Below, in pieces: positions 25,905 to 37,300 of a DNA stretch of 64,000 bases (its first letter is position 1; each line of letters starts with the position of its first letter). Source of the DNA: Asterias amurensis (Eukaryota; Echinodermata; Asteroidea; Forcipulatida; Asteriidae); the NCBI RefSeq assembly GCF_032118995.1, contig NC_092652.1, positions 20,878,544 through 20,942,543 of the forward strand. The letters are read 5' to 3'. Under the pieces are notes generated by a model. That model was not told the DNA's origin. It saw only the letters and a program-made list of their open reading frames with translations, and ran no database searches. Position numbers and translations under genes: made by a program.

Positions 25905-26150
25905 ACCGCGCCTCCGCGCCTCCGCGCCTCCACCTTCCCCGTCTTCACGATTGCATCATATGCTCGTCTTCCTAAAGACGCCCTCTATCGGCCATTGTCA
26001 ACACCGCGACTCCGCGCCTCCGCGCCTCCGCGCCTCCACGCTTCCAGCTTCCCCGTCTTCACGATTGCATCAAATGCACGTCTTCCTAAAACGCCCTCTA
26101 TCGGCTGCTTCACCTACCTCACCACTCACGTCACACTTTGACTCCCTACG
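25905..26150. repeat. GC-rich 114-bp direct duplication with GCGCCTCC repeats
   Basis: CTTCCCCGTCTTCACGATTG occurs at 25,934 and 26,048 (period 114), each followed by CGTCTTCCTAAA and CGCCCTCTATCGGC and preceded by runs of GCGCCTCC. It lies inside the satellite-bearing transposon. The open frames across it are repeat-encoded. Confidence 0.8.
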
Positions 26151-26574
26151 ACCCTAACATTTTATCTGCTGTATTCATCAATCGCACTCAATACAATCAA
26201 GTCGTAAAGAGCTATTTTCTTCCTCCATGCTACGACCAAGTTACTTAAAACGTACGTGACCGCGACTTCGCCTCCGCGGAGGCGCAGATAGAGCTCCGAG
26301 TGTACCTGTATTCTATAGTTACTCCAGGGATATATCAATCAGGTAAATTAGATACTATATTATTTTATTTTATTTCGAATGAAAAAGTGGTGGCGCCATA
26401 CGGAAACTTTTCCGCTAGCTCTTTAAATATTACCATTTCACATTTTCCCTGTCTATTTCTCGAATGCATTATCTCTCTCAGCTGAATCATCTGATCTGGT
26501 CTTCGGTTATGGCGTGTCAAACGTTGCATTATTCGATAATGTACAATATATGTGCGATGTTTCTCATTGTTCGT

Positions 26575-27253
26575 TTATCATCATATCACATCAGGAATAT
26601 AGGTAAGATTCGCAAGTACTTGGACAAAAGTGCCACTGAAAAGGTCATTCACGCATTTGTTACTTCTCGTCTTGACAACGGCAATGCTCTTCTCTACAGT
26701 CTTCCTAACAACCAGATTTCCCGACTTCAACGGCTCCAAAATACTGCTGCTCGCATTGTGACACTGTCTAGAAAATCCTGTTCTATCACCCCCATTCTGA
26801 AACAACTACACTGGCTCCCTATCTCTCAACGAATCATCTTCAAGCTGATGCTCATTGTCCACAAAGCTCTAAATGGCAAGGCTCCCCACTATATTTCTGA
26901 ACTGCTTCAAGTTTACACTCCTTCAAGGAATCTTCGATCAAGTTCCATGCTTCTCCTCATTGAACCCAAGTCTCGACACTCATGGGGTGACAGGTCTTTT
27001 TCTGTAGCCGCGCCACGCATCTGGAACTCTCTACCACTTAATCTTCGATCTTGTCTTTGTACTGCAAAATTCAAGTCTCTTCTCAAAACTTATCTTATGT
27101 CACAGGTTTTCAATGACTAATTTTGTTGTGTCTGTTTTTCTTTGTGTTGTGTTTTTGTTTTGTTTTGTTTTGGTTTACTGCGCCTTGAACACCCAGCAGG
27201 GTGGATATGTGCGCATTACAAGTCTTATTATTATTATTATTATTATTATTATA
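26575..27253 (+). pseudogene. 5'-truncated CR1/L2-like LINE, 3' end of ORF2
   Basis: Open to its stop at 27,120: RNIGKIRKYLDKSATEKVIH, TSRLDNGNALLYSLP, LQRLQNTAARIVTLSRK, LKQLHWLPISQRIIFKLML, GDRSFSVAAPRIWNSLPL and FKSLLKTYL. The 3'UTR contains GCGCCTTGAACACCC and ends in (ATT)n. The frame is intact over about 180 codons, so this is a fairly recent insertion beside the satellite element. Confidence 0.92.
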
Positions 27254-27670
27254 TGCGATAATTGTCACATATGTGCGATATTCATTTGATGTATGCAATA
27301 AATGTAATATATATGCAATAAATATAATACATATGCAATAAATGTAATATATATGCAATAAATTGTAATATATGTGCGATAAATTGTAATATATGTGCGA
27401 TAAATTGTAATATATGTACGATAAATTGTAATATATGTGCGATAAATTGTAATATATGTGCGATAAATTGTAATATATGTGCGATAAATTGTAATATATG
27501 TGCAATAATTTGCAATATATGTGCGATAATTTGCAATAGATAAGCGATAATTTTTAATATATGTTTGATAATTTTGTAGTATATTATATGCGATCATTTG
27601 TATGCGATGTTTTGTGACGGTATACATATGCGATAATTTAATATACATGTGCGATGTTCGTTCTTATATA
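27254..27670. repeat. 21-bp minisatellite (GTGCGATAAATTGTAATATAT)
   Basis: About 15-18 units directly after the LINE tail, most regular at 27,370-27,500. His/Ile/Tyr-rich frames on the minus strand are artefacts. Confidence 0.92.
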
Positions 27671-28164
27671 TGTGCGAAAACGGAATTGTGGGATATAGTA
27701 TGGCTTCCTGTCCACTTGATCCCCGTATCCGTAATGTTTTAGATCGGGCCAGACTATACTCTGGACGGTATAGTATGGTTCCTATGGTTCAATGAGATTG
27801 GCGTAGGGTTTATAGTGATGGTCAGGGTACGAGACTCGAGCAGCGTATTTCCGAAGTAGCCAGCCAGCCGCGTATTCGGATAATAGAACACATACAGTAC
27901 AGGGAGGTGACAAAATGTTGCATTTTGCTCAAATCTGAAGGTGAAGATCTGTTTTACTCGAACGAATTCTGCAATATTAGCATAATTTAGAATTTTTAAT
28001 TGATAATATGTCAATTTCATAGCTTCACATGATTAAAAAATAATTTATAAAAAGTGAAAAACATTAACAAAACGTCAAAAAATGACCCGCAAACGAAAAG
28101 GCAAACATTTTTATTTTGTATTTTTTGCATTTTTTAATATGTCAAAAAAACATCACTGTGAAAT

Positions 28165-28480
28165 ACAAAACCATAACTTGAAAAGAATTTATACCCTTCG
28201 TTAAAACAAAACATTTAATTTGTAATCCAGAACTTTCAAGACTAATATAGTGGGCGTATCAAATTTTGGAGCTGGGTAAATTTGGTTCACTATCTAGTGG
28301 TTAATTAACCACAGTTATTCTGACGCCATTGTCAATGTACATTCCGCCCAATTACATAGACGGTGCACTTAAACACAATTTGAAAAGAATTTGAACCCTT
28401 CGTTAAGACAAAAAGTTGCTTTCTTGTTCCAGAACCTTGAAGGAAGATAGACTGGACGTATCAAATTTTGAGCTGGCTAA
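28165..28480. repeat. About 205-bp direct repeat
   Basis: GAAAAGAATTT, ACCCTTCGTTAA, CCAGAAC and CGTATCAAATTTTG followed by AGCTGG occur in order at 28,180-28,278 and 28,382-28,476. Confidence 0.7.
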
Positions 28481-28481
28481 A

Positions 28482-29106
28482 TTAAATGCACTTTAACAGA
28501 ACATTTGAACATAATTCAACCGGTAAATATATGCACAAGAGTCATATGCACCCAAATCACTTTCAATCTGTTGACAAATTTGAATTTTTAAGTGTAAAAA
28601 AAGTGTTTTTTACCCCGAATTTAGTAACAAACGGAAATATCCCCCATGTTGTCTTTCGACGTACTTGGACAATTCCATTGCAGCGCAGGGGTGATACAAC
28701 ATTTAAGACGATTATTTACCATTTTATGTGCCTCTCATAATAGTCCCCATAGAGTTTTTAAAAATATTATATTAAAACCTTCCCTTTTGTTGAATTCCAG
28801 AGTGTCGGCTTATTTACTAACAAGAAAGAAAAAAAAAACAGCAGCTAAAACCAAAAAGAAAAAAAATACAATTCAGCGCTCAGAAATTACCCATGCCCCC
28901 TGCGGTGTAATAGAATCGTCCAAGTATGTCGAAAGACAACATGGCGAATATTTCCGTTTGCTACTAAATTCGGGGTAAAAAACACCTTTTTTACAGTTAA
29001 AAGAACAAAATTTTCAACAGTTTAAGAGTGATTATGATGCATATGACTCTTGTGCACATATTTAATGGTTGACTTATGTTCAAATGTTTTGTTAAAGTGC
29101 ATTTAA
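28482..29106. mobile_element. TTAA foldback element (ATGCACTTTAACA), about 625 bp
   Basis: TTAA|ATGCACTTTAACAGAACA ... TTTTGTTAAAGTGCAT|TTAA. Arms of about 200 bp include TACCCCGAATTTAGTAACAA / TTGCTACTAAATTCGGGGTA. Open frames at 28,486-28,978 derive from the arms. Confidence 0.85.
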
Positions 29107-29229
29107 AAATTGTTGTCGTGAGGGGTCGTGAGTTGTCGGTATTTAGTGCGACTGCGAGAGACAGTCCGCCATTAAGAGTGCTTACGCATGCACGACATTG
29201 GAGCAACGTCATATGTTTTCACACCTTTC

Positions 29230-29830
29230 ATTGGTTGGTATTTTATTGAATATTAATAAATACCTTGGACGGTTTCAAGTCTCTGATTGGTCAAAACCCG
29301 GTCACGTGTAAGAGTGTTAACGGTGGTATAAAGACCGGCTTTGGAAAATAGCGAATAAGTGGCCACTAAATCAGCATACATTGTGTAAACCTTGCGCGTT
29401 GCACTGTATCGCACGCTTATTTATATCCCTGTTAGTTTCATTGCAACTTCGCACTAACGCGTACGCGCGCTGAAAATGTATCAATTTTGAGTGCGCGCGT
29501 ATAACATGTGCGCGCGTATAAACTGACGACGCCGAGCTCGTGCGCGCGTTTTAATGCACAAGGAACAGCTATCGTCCAATCATTTGCCTCCTTTGACCCC
29601 AGTGAAGGCGCTGAACAGATCATTATTTCAAAGAGTCACTGGTCTCAAAGATCAGTAATGTAATTAACGCACGAAAGAGATGGGAACCATCAAAAGCTCA
29701 AATATGGCCCCTGAACATGTCTGGAAGTACCGCTGAGAGAAAAGTCACAAAATTTGGAAAATTTTAGCCGTTTAATTCGCTAAAAAAGGTATTTATTAAT
29801 GGCCAACCCGGTCATTACTACGCAGTGAAG
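29230..29830. mobile_element. Dispersed element, copy 1 (inverse copy at 45,870-46,510)
   Basis: ATTAATAAATACCTTGGAC at the left and AAAGGTATTTATTAATGG at the right are inverted. The interior (TTTGGAAAATAGCGAATAA, CACAAGGAACAGCTATCG, GTCCAATCATTTGCC) matches the reverse complement of 45,880-46,500. Confidence 0.75.
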
Positions 29831-30890
29831 ACCGGGTACTCGCACTGTTATTCCCTAATTCAGAAGCTAGTATGGCGGGTGGACACTTATTTTCAAACCT
29901 TTGGGGTTCATTGGTAAAAAAATGGTATACACCAATAAGTTTCCGAAGGAAATATTGACCGTGTTCGGCGTGCAGAATAAATCAAAAATATTGTTCAATT
30001 ACTACTTAACAAATTTAATTACATTTTTGTCGTAAGGCATTTAAATGGCTACTATATTAGAATCTAGAGATAAAGGCATGAAAGTAAAACACCCCACCGC
30101 CCTTGAAGCACACACACTTCATAACAATCCGTTTTCCCCCCTTTCAGACCAGTAATGTTTGGTTTCAGGAGATACGAAACCAACCTATGATATTTTCTCT
30201 TTAATATAGACTTGATAGTTATTACGCTTATCGGAATTTGTTACAGTATGCAGTTAATCCAAAAAAAAATTTTTTTGTCATTTTCACTGAAAATATTTTA
30301 TTTTATTCCCCATATTGGCACACCATAGAATCCCAAATAGTAACCACCTCACGTGATCCATCTAGTGACTAAAGCAGAATGAAACTCAATCTAGCAGATA
30401 GTAATTTTGTTTTGAACTTTTGAGGTTGGATGATGTTTCTTTGACTCATTTGAATGTTGGCATAATAATGCACTAGTGATTTGTACCAAAAATCAATCAT
30501 TTTATAATGTTTGGGCATAACCAACGACAGGAAACTTTATTCTCAGCATGATTAAGCCTGATGAAAATACAGACCGTGAGTAAACTGCATAGCTTCTGTC
30601 ACCGGTGCAGCTTGCACAATCTCGCCGTAAACGGGAATCAAAGTTGGGGTTCGAAAACATATGAGGGTCGATAACGTATGACGCTACGATACTTACTCTT
30701 AAATCTTAGAACTATTCGTTCGGTATCGTCTCCACTACGTTACGCACTTGGCTACTACAATAGCGGAACGGACTTCATAGTTCCAACTTCTAATGCCTAA
30801 TCTAATTCTAACTACTCAGTAGTAGTACAGCACTACTGTACTACTACTACATCATTGTACACTCATGACACTAGGATAGGAGTAGGGCGC

Positions 30891-30970
30891 TGAAGTTGCG
30901 ATAACGTAACCCTCCTCCACTTGGACTTGCGGCCGTCAGGTAGGAGGAGGGTTACGCTATCGCAACTAGC
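30891..30970. repeat. Short foldback (GTTGCGATAACGTAACCCTC)
   Basis: GTTGCGATAACGTAACCCTC pairs with GAGGGTTACGCTATCGCAAC. Related to the repeat near 16,940-17,050. Confidence 0.75.
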
Positions 30971-31104
30971 CTAGGCGCTATAATGACTATTATGACTGAG
31001 TGAGAATGAAAGAAAATGACTGAGAATGAATTTTTTTTTAAAATATTTTATAGTACTATTCTATTGGTAACATTGCTGATTTTAATTTAAATTAACCATA
31101 ATTA

Positions 31105-31235
31105 GACCCAGTAGTAGGTACTGGGGCCCTGGTCATCCTTTTTTTCGAAATTTTGTCATTATCGGTCGTACTAGCATGCCATGACCGATAATGAAAAAAA
31201 TTCGAAAAAAGGAGTACAGCGCCCCAGTCACTGGG
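31105..31235. repeat. Short foldback (CTTTTTTTCGAAATTTTGTC)
   Basis: CATTATCGGTC ... GACCGATAATG and flanking TTTTTTTCGAAA / TTCGAAAAAAG, with outer ACCCAGT / CACTGGGTC, form one hairpin. Confidence 0.7.
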
Positions 31236-31239
31236 TCTA

Positions 31240-31813
31240 CCGTAAAAAAAAAATTCCAATTTGTTAATTTGTAATAATGTTAGAAATTATAAAAAAAGCA
31301 TTATGATCACCATGAGTCATGAGTAGCTTAGCTAGCAACATCATACAGTACATATGTCATGACTGTGTTCCATCCCAACTCGACAATCGCCCAATTGCAA
31401 CGTGTGCATTGCAGTTTGACTCTAACTCTAACTAATTAAAACAAAATATAAGGAAATGCTGTCATCAAATAACAGGAATGAATGTCTCTAAGTGTTCCAT
31501 ACAAACCAGGAAACATGGCTGTTCTTTCCAGTTGGTGCGGCTTTGTTTATTTGTTTACTTAATTTTGTGTCATGTGTGTGTGTGTTTGACTGTGAGTGTT
31601 TCTTGTCATTCTATTTCTAAATTATTTACATGCCTTCCTGTCATTCTAAATAGTTGCTTAACCTATTCCCTGCATGTTGACTAGTACGTTAATTTCTGTA
31701 GTTATTATCTTCAAATTTCTATACAATGCATCCGTCCTTCATTATGATACTCATCAGTACTTGTTTTCTAGTGTATGCTTAAATTGTTATTGTCGACATG
31801 AAAATAAATGTTC

Positions 31814-31854
<41 letters not shown>

Positions 31855-32210
31855 ATAATACCCCTGAATTTCTGTGCTACTAGCTATTTAAGCAAAGAAT
31901 GTCTCGTAATGTAGAGTATGCGCACAAGCAAAAACTCCCTGCTTATCTGTGGAATACCCTTCTCTGATTCCATTAAGCGCTGATCCTTTGATTACATTTA
32001 TTGCGCACAATTATTAAGGATGACGTCGTCCGTCACATTCGTTTTGTTTTTTGTTTTGTTTTAATCAGGACTTTCATTGTGTTTTTTATTAGATTTTGCT
32101 AAATCACTGACCACCGATGTAATTGTTTGCCTTTGTTGGGAAGTGGACGTGCTTTTCTTTGTTTTTCCTTGAAAGCTAACATTGTTTTGTTTCATTTCCT
32201 CATTTCAGCA
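31240..32210. other. Upstream of gene A, no coding seen
   Basis: 31,812-31,852 is (ATTG)n, possibly the tail of an old retroelement because AATAAATG precedes it. The promoter and 5'UTR exon of gene A probably lie here but cannot be placed. Confidence 0.4.
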
Positions 32211-32469
32211 TGGTGACACGACATATGTAGCTTTGGGTAATTTTCCAGGGAGCTTGAGTTACAAAAGTTTCATTGTGGAATAAAACTTTGGATTCATCTC
32301 TTCTTTATCAACGGGTTAGACGACCAAGTGGGTCTTCCGCACACGGATCTTGAAGAAGAATCTTACAGATATGGGTGCAAATAAAGCGTAACGAAAGGCA
32401 CAAGTTAACTCGAGTCTTGCAGTGGTTTTTTTAACTGGTGATTCACTTTGGGTGAAACTGTTATAAAAC

Positions 32470-32608
32470 ATGAACGATATGGCAAACATGTATTGTCGTC
32501 CAGATGATTCTTGCTTCACTGTCAAGGCTTCTGATGAACTATGTGCAAACTTCCCCAAGTTACCAGACATCCCAATCAATTGTGACGGTCCTTGTTGCGG
32601 TACTTGCG
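32470..32608 (+). CDS. Gene A exon 1: Cys-rich extracellular segment of a small membrane protein
   Basis: First coding exon of a complete three-coding-exon gene whose joined frame is exactly 393 nt (130 residues). It encodes residues 1-46 with Cys at 9, 15, 25, 38, 42, 43 and 46, containing YCRPDDSC, DELCANFPKLPDIPINC and PCCGTC. An in-frame TAA lies just upstream of ATG 32,470, so the protein starts here (or at the ATGs of Met4 or Met7) with no cleavable signal peptide. The likely topology is N-terminus outside, with the later helix as signal anchor. The exon begins after a strong acceptor at about 32,210 (TTTCCTCATTTCAG|CATGG), implying an upstream 5'UTR exon; a tiny upstream ORF (ATG 32,212) precedes the start. 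The donor is TTGCG|GTAAGT at phase 1. The family is unknown to me; genes B and C are relatives. Confidence 0.82.
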
Positions 32609-32740
32609 GTAAGTACATATTAATAATATCAAAGTCTTGTATTGCGCACGTATCTACCAAACAAGGTACTCAAGGCGCTGAGATATCCAGAAAGATAGGT
32701 CATTGCAGTGATGAATTCTGAGACCCAACTATGTAGCACC

Positions 32741-32950
32741 TCATAAGGGCGCATTAAGCTACGGCGGATTAAGCAGCCACAGCCAGTAACACCGGGGCGA
32801 ACCCCTTCTCTTTTCGATAAGTGCACTGGGTTCTTTTACATGCATTACACAGCACATGGGACCAACATCTTTACGTCCCATCCGAAGGACAAAGCAATGG
32901 TTAAGTTTTTTACTTATAGACACACTGTCACGGCTGGGGATTCAATACAT
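32741..32950 (-). repeat. SINE with a widely conserved central domain
   Basis: The minus strand reads TTGTCCTTCGGATGGGACGT, GTTGGTCCCATGTG, GTAAAAGAACCCAGTGCACT and GAGAAGGGGTTCGCCCCGGT. I recognise this type of block from SINEs across deuterostomes and other metazoans (possibly the Nin-DC/Deu class; name from memory). It lies in gene A intron 1. Confidence 0.7.
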
Positions 32951-33000
32951 GTTACACTGACAGTCATTTGAAAAAGACTCCATGATAAACACAGCACTTA

Positions 33001-33391
33001 TTAAAGGAACACGTTGCCTTAGATCGGTCGAGTCGGTCTTTGAAAAGCGTTCTGTAACCGTTTGTTATAAAATGCATATGGTTAGAAAGATATTGTAAAA
33101 GTAGAATACAATGATCTACACAAATATGCCTCGAAATTGCGTGGATTTCTTTTAACCTCATCGACTAACACGGTCGGCCATTTATGGGAGTCAAAATTTT
33201 GACTCCCATAAATGGCCGACGGTGATAGTTCGCGACGTAAAAGGAAAACCGTGCAATTTTGAGTGATACTTGTGTGGATCAGTATATTCTACTTTTAAAA
33301 CATCTTTCTAACCATATGCATTTCATAACAAACGGTTTCAAACGCTTTGAATAGACCAACTCGTCCGATCCAAGGCAACGTGTTCCTTTAA
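33001..33391. mobile_element. TTAA foldback MITE, AGGAACACG family, copy 3
   Basis: TTAA|AGGAACACGTTGCCTTAG ... CCAAGGCAACGTGTTCCT|TTAA in gene A intron 1. Confidence 0.92.
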
Positions 33392-33429
33392 GAGCAAAGT
33401 AACTGACCCCCAAAAATGTCATTCAAGGG

Positions 33430-33640
33430 CGCCAGTTTGCAAAGTCAAAATCAAAAGTCCAGGTCCAGGATTTAAAATGCTTGTTTGAATTGAAGAGGTG
33501 AGTTTCGAGCTGTTGTTTGAAGATTGAAGGACTGCTCTGTGTTCTGTGGTCCAAGCGGCAGTGAGTTCCAAAGATGCAATGTTAGAGAAAGCTCTGTCAT
33601 GAGAATGAGTACTGTAATCCATCGAACAAGCCCAACTACA
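33430..33640 (-). pseudogene. CR1-like LINE remnant
   Basis: The minus strand encodes LHLWNSLPLGPQNTEQSFNL, resembling the (A)P-x-(L/I)-W-N-S-L-P block near the end of CR1/L2 ORF2. Frames are broken. Confidence 0.45.
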
Positions 33641-34075
33641 ATTTTGCTTGACATTTATTTTATTTTTGACTTTCTGTGGAGGATTTTCAAAGCGAGTACA
33701 ACAAATTACTAAGGCACATTAATCCCATGTAAAAACTTGTTTATTTTTCTCGGGGATGCCCATTGTCTTCCAGATCCGGCCATCTCTTTCGAACAGACTC
33801 CCTAAATGTGCAAGTCTCTAGCGGATGCAAACATTGGGACCTGTTAAACAGTAGACTAAATTCATGAAGCCCTGGGCCCAATTTGATAAATGCCTGTAAG
33901 CACAAAACTTTGCTAAGCACAGAGTAGTATTGCTTAGCAGAATCAGGTTACCAGCCAAAATTACGTTGATGTGGCTGGGTGATCCTCCCTATTGTTAATT
34001 AATTTGGTTGATGACACCCCTCTGAAATTAGGCGTCCTCTGAAATTCCAATTCTTACTCCTTTTTCTTCTTCCAG

Positions 34076-34142
34076 GTTGCACATGGTGGCCATTGATGTG
34101 TGTGCTGTTAGTTCCCATAAGTGTGGGCCTGATGTATTACTT
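34076..34142 (+). CDS. Gene A exon 2: transmembrane helix
   Basis: The acceptor TTCTTCTTCCAG|GTTGC and donor TTACTT|GTGAGT are both good. The exon completes Gly47 and encodes C48, then a hydrophobic helix at about residues 50-69 (WWPLMCVLLVPISVGLMYYL). Phase is 1 in and 2 out, as in gene B exon 2. The TGA just after the donor would end the frame without splicing, so exon 3 is needed for the cytoplasmic tail. Confidence 0.85.
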
Positions 34143-34214
34143 GTGAGTATTCATTACATTAAGTTGGATATTCTAGAAAAGTGTTGTACATACTGACTAT
34201 CTTTTAATTTGTGT

Positions 34215-34640
34215 TTCCTTTCTAATAATAATAATAATAATGGAGTCTTATATAGCGCCGGTATCCGCCACAAAAAAGGGCCTCATTGCGCTCGCTCATG
34301 ATACAAATAAACAGTTCAAAAGAAAGGAACAGAAAAAGTATGTTGAGAGTCGCTGGTCAACACTTATACTTCAAAGAGGTGAGCATTGAGGGCAGTTTTA
34401 AAAGAATATGTCGTATTTGCAGTGGTAAGGAAGACTACTCCACACCTTCCTGATGTTTTAATTGCAATGAGAGAAATTTGGTGTATATGACCCATGACAT
34501 TTGATTGTCGCAGGCCAGTTTATTCGTAAATGCTGGATCTTTTCTCTGGAGTGAACTTCCTTAAGATATTTGTTATATTTCTAATGTTCAGACTTGCAAA
34601 GTTACTTTCAAAAAAACTCACCCTTTCAAGATGTATTTCT
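34215..34640 (-). pseudogene. CR1/L2-like LINE 3' end with (TAA)n tail
   Basis: (AATAAT)n then GGAGTCTTATATAGCGCCGG, the inverse of the CGGCGCTATATAAGAC tail seen in related elements. The adjacent sequence is too decayed to read an ORF. Gene A intron 2. Confidence 0.6.
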
Positions 34641-34754
34641 TTAATTCATAGTTTTGTTGCGTTCCATTGTTAATTTGTTTGTTTTCCTAATTTTTCTTAT
34701 TACGGATATATCCTGTTTTGTTTACATTGTTCCTGCTTCCTTCTCTGGGCCTTG

Positions 34755-34985
34755 AGTAGACTTGTGGACAAGTCGTTAATGTCTGCCGTGGTGAGAAAGT
34801 CGAGTTGTGGCGGTGGGGTGTCACGAGATCACTGCTTTCGCGCGAACTGCTGGTTCTACTCCCCATTAAATGGGACCGTATTCAGTAGTCTCGCGGGGCC
34901 AGCAGTCTCGCAAGAATATCGTAGGAATGGCGGGGAGATTCGGAACGCTATTACCGGGACAGACATTTAACGACTTGTCCACATT
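34755..34985. mobile_element. Foldback element (TAGACTTGTGGACAAGTCG)
   Basis: TAGACTTGTGGACAAGTCGT ... TTTAACGACTTGTCCACA. Same termini as the larger element at 52,685-53,768. Confidence 0.75.
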
Positions 34986-36471
34986 CATTTTATTTGATAA
35001 ATACTTAATATTCAATTCAAAACATTCGCATAACATGTAGTATGTACCTGTTGCCTGCAATTCAAGTGAATACTGTACGCACTCCATTATCATCCGTTGT
35101 TCACAAACATTTCAGAAGGCTATTGTTACGTTTTGACTCTCAAAAAGGCAGAGCATGATAGGCACGTGTAAGTACACTATAAGGCCATGGTCAACATAGA
35201 GAAAGAATGGTTCTTGTGTTTTTAAAACAATGTGTCACTGTCCCCCTTCCTGAAGTTATTCCTAATTATCAACTCTTTGTAAAATATTTGTTCTTAACAC
35301 TTTGCACGTTAACCCTGTCATCTTTAAAAGCTTTTGCACACCATGGGTTCTTGGAAGAGTTTTGTCTGTCCTTACCATGTTTACATGTACCTCTCCTTTT
35401 CATGCTGTGAAATTAATTGGTGATGGTTAATGTTTGATGTTTGCATTGAAAAATATTCACACACTAATTTAGAGAAATCAGCAAGCAGTGGTTTTCTATT
35501 GTTGCTTTTAAAAAGTATAATGCCTATAAAGGCCTAAACTTTTTTAAGGAGGATGAAGTTGGCTGAGTGATCTCTTTCCCCGCCTTTGACCTCTGGGCCC
35601 CTGTCATTTGGGGCTTAACTGCGCTGTTTTGAAACGACTGGCCAGGTTATTTTTTCCTACCCAATTAGTAGTCCAACCCAATGGTGTACGGAGGCTTTAA
35701 TTATGAAGAGCTTGCACCCATCTCTTTCTTTGTACTTGATTTTGTTAATTTCTCTTAACACATAACCACAGGAGGAAACACTATCCAGTGAGAGATAATA
35801 AGCGTGGTGTTGTAAATGATGCATCTGCCGCTCAACCAACGCCCAACTGCAACATTCCATTAGATGCAAAGTAAAGCCGGCATGTCTACTACAGCCAAGC
35901 CCTGAGACACCCCCGAACCCAAGGGCTTCATACACACACCACGCTCATGACCCTCCTTCATGCTCATGTTGGATCTGTCACTCATCTTATTTTGGATTAT
36001 TCCGGTTCGGTTCACTTTGCGCCCCCCCCCCCCCCAAAAAAAACAAAACAAAAAAAACACACACACAAAAACACAAAAAAAAAACAAAAAAAAAAAACAA
36101 CAACAACATGGAAATCAATTTTTTTTTTTCCTGCTTTTGCATCATCAAATTTTTGTCTACCTCTTTGGTATTGAGATCATGCACAATGTGCCTGGAGCAT
36201 CATAGCCAAATGGTATAGCCAAAGTTAATCGGCTCAGTGAGCGTTTTATTAAAATTAAAAAAATTGAATGGGTATCTATTTGTCGTGACCCAGATGGCCT
36301 CTCAATCCCTGTACTACTATAGGTTTGTCAGTTTATGTACATGTGGTACCTAAAGTGCTCACACTACAAACAACTGTTTTGTTAGCGAAAACCAATTCTG
36401 TAATGTTGCTTTAGGTGTAGGAAGGTTTTCAGAAGTTTGTAAGTTAGACCTATCAGTTGTGTGTTGTTTGT
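34986..36471. other. Gene A intron 2, no gene seen
   Basis: Contains C- and A-rich low complexity at 36,022-36,103 that creates false frames. No exon recognised. Confidence 0.5.
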
Positions 36472-36850
36472 TTAAAGGGTCTATGTACTTTTTGTAGGAC
36501 AAAAAACACAATGTCCACAGATTTACACTAAACATACACAGTTTGAAGATAATGATGGTAGAAAGCTTCCCTGAAACTATTACTTGCTGAGGTGCTGTAT
36601 TTTTTGAGAAATGAGTAAAACAATGTTGTCATGAAAATAATTTTCGTCCCAGTGATCATGAGACAAACATTTTAGAATGTAAAAACGTACTTTCATGACA
36701 TTGTTTTACTCATTTCTCAAAAACTACAGCACCTAAGCAACTAATACTTTAAGGTATACGCTTTCTACTATCATTATCTTCAAACTGTAAATTTAATGTA
36801 AATCTGTGGACATTGTGTTTTGTTTTACAAAAAGTACCCAAATCCTTTAA
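36472..36850. mobile_element. TTAA foldback MITE (AGGGTCTATGTACTTTTTG)
   Basis: TTAA|AGGGTCTATGTACTTTTTGT ... CAAAAAGTACCCAAATCCT|TTAA. Inner arms are GAGAAATGAGTAAAACAATG / CATTGTTTTACTCATTTCTC. Gene A intron 2. Confidence 0.88.
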
Positions 36851-37300
36851 AAGTTATTTCATTCCGAGTGTGCGTTTATTTCACTTATCACCGTGGTGTT
36901 TATATTTTCCCCTCTCCATGTACTTCTTAAAGTACATTTAGTGGTTATATTTACAACTCGCAAGCATTTTTTTGTGGTACTTTTGTGTTTTTAAACAAAA
37001 GTTGGGTTGCTGTTTGATTTTGAAGTTAATTAATACTAAATATTGTTTCATTGTTCATGCTGTATAGACCGTATTGTTTGATGTCACTAATTCAAACATC
37101 TACCCTATAACATGGTGTCAGTAAGCGCGTGCGTGTAGGTGTGCATGCATGTTCCATAGAAATCAAACTGGGAACGCTGCGTGCTGCGTGCTTCATTGAT
37201 GTACAGGTTTTTACGTGCATTCGGCCTGCCCTACAATATTACCACTTTTATGAACAAAGGGGTTATTCGATACGGTCTATAGAGAGAGAAACAACATTTT

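Larger units (their letters stand above)
23197..26325. mobile_element. Inner transposon carrying a 79-bp satellite array
   Basis: The ends are GGCACAACTATAGAATGCAG and ATTCTATAGTTACTCC, an imperfect inverted repeat around AACTATAGAAT. They are flanked by perfect 8-bp repeats AGGGATAT (23,189-23,196 and 26,326-26,333). It consists of a left unique part (23,197-23,520), the array, and a right GC-rich part with GCGCCTCC repeats. A 332-bp version without the array is present, inverted, at 55,954-56,285. Confidence 0.82.
23140..26413. mobile_element. Outer DNA transposon (8-bp duplication) interrupted by a satellite-bearing element
   Basis: Terminal inverted repeats GGATAACTTTCCGTATGGCG (left) and CCATACGGAAACTTTTCC (right) extend through the shared segment GGCGCCACCACTTTTTCA. 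The element is flanked by perfect 8-bp direct repeats GCTAGCTC (23,132-23,139 and 26,414-26,421). Without the inner insertion it would be about 140 bp, a MITE. The 8-bp duplication suggests a hAT-like or P-like transposase acting in trans. It has no coding capacity. Confidence 0.85.

Noticed and set aside
27110-27648. 131-, 127- and 84-codon minus-strand frames rich in His, Ile, Tyr and Asn
   Set aside because: They are translations of the 21-bp minisatellite in three frames.
35860-36205. Several overlapping Lys/Thr/Phe-rich frames
   Set aside because: Low-complexity poly-C and poly-A tract.
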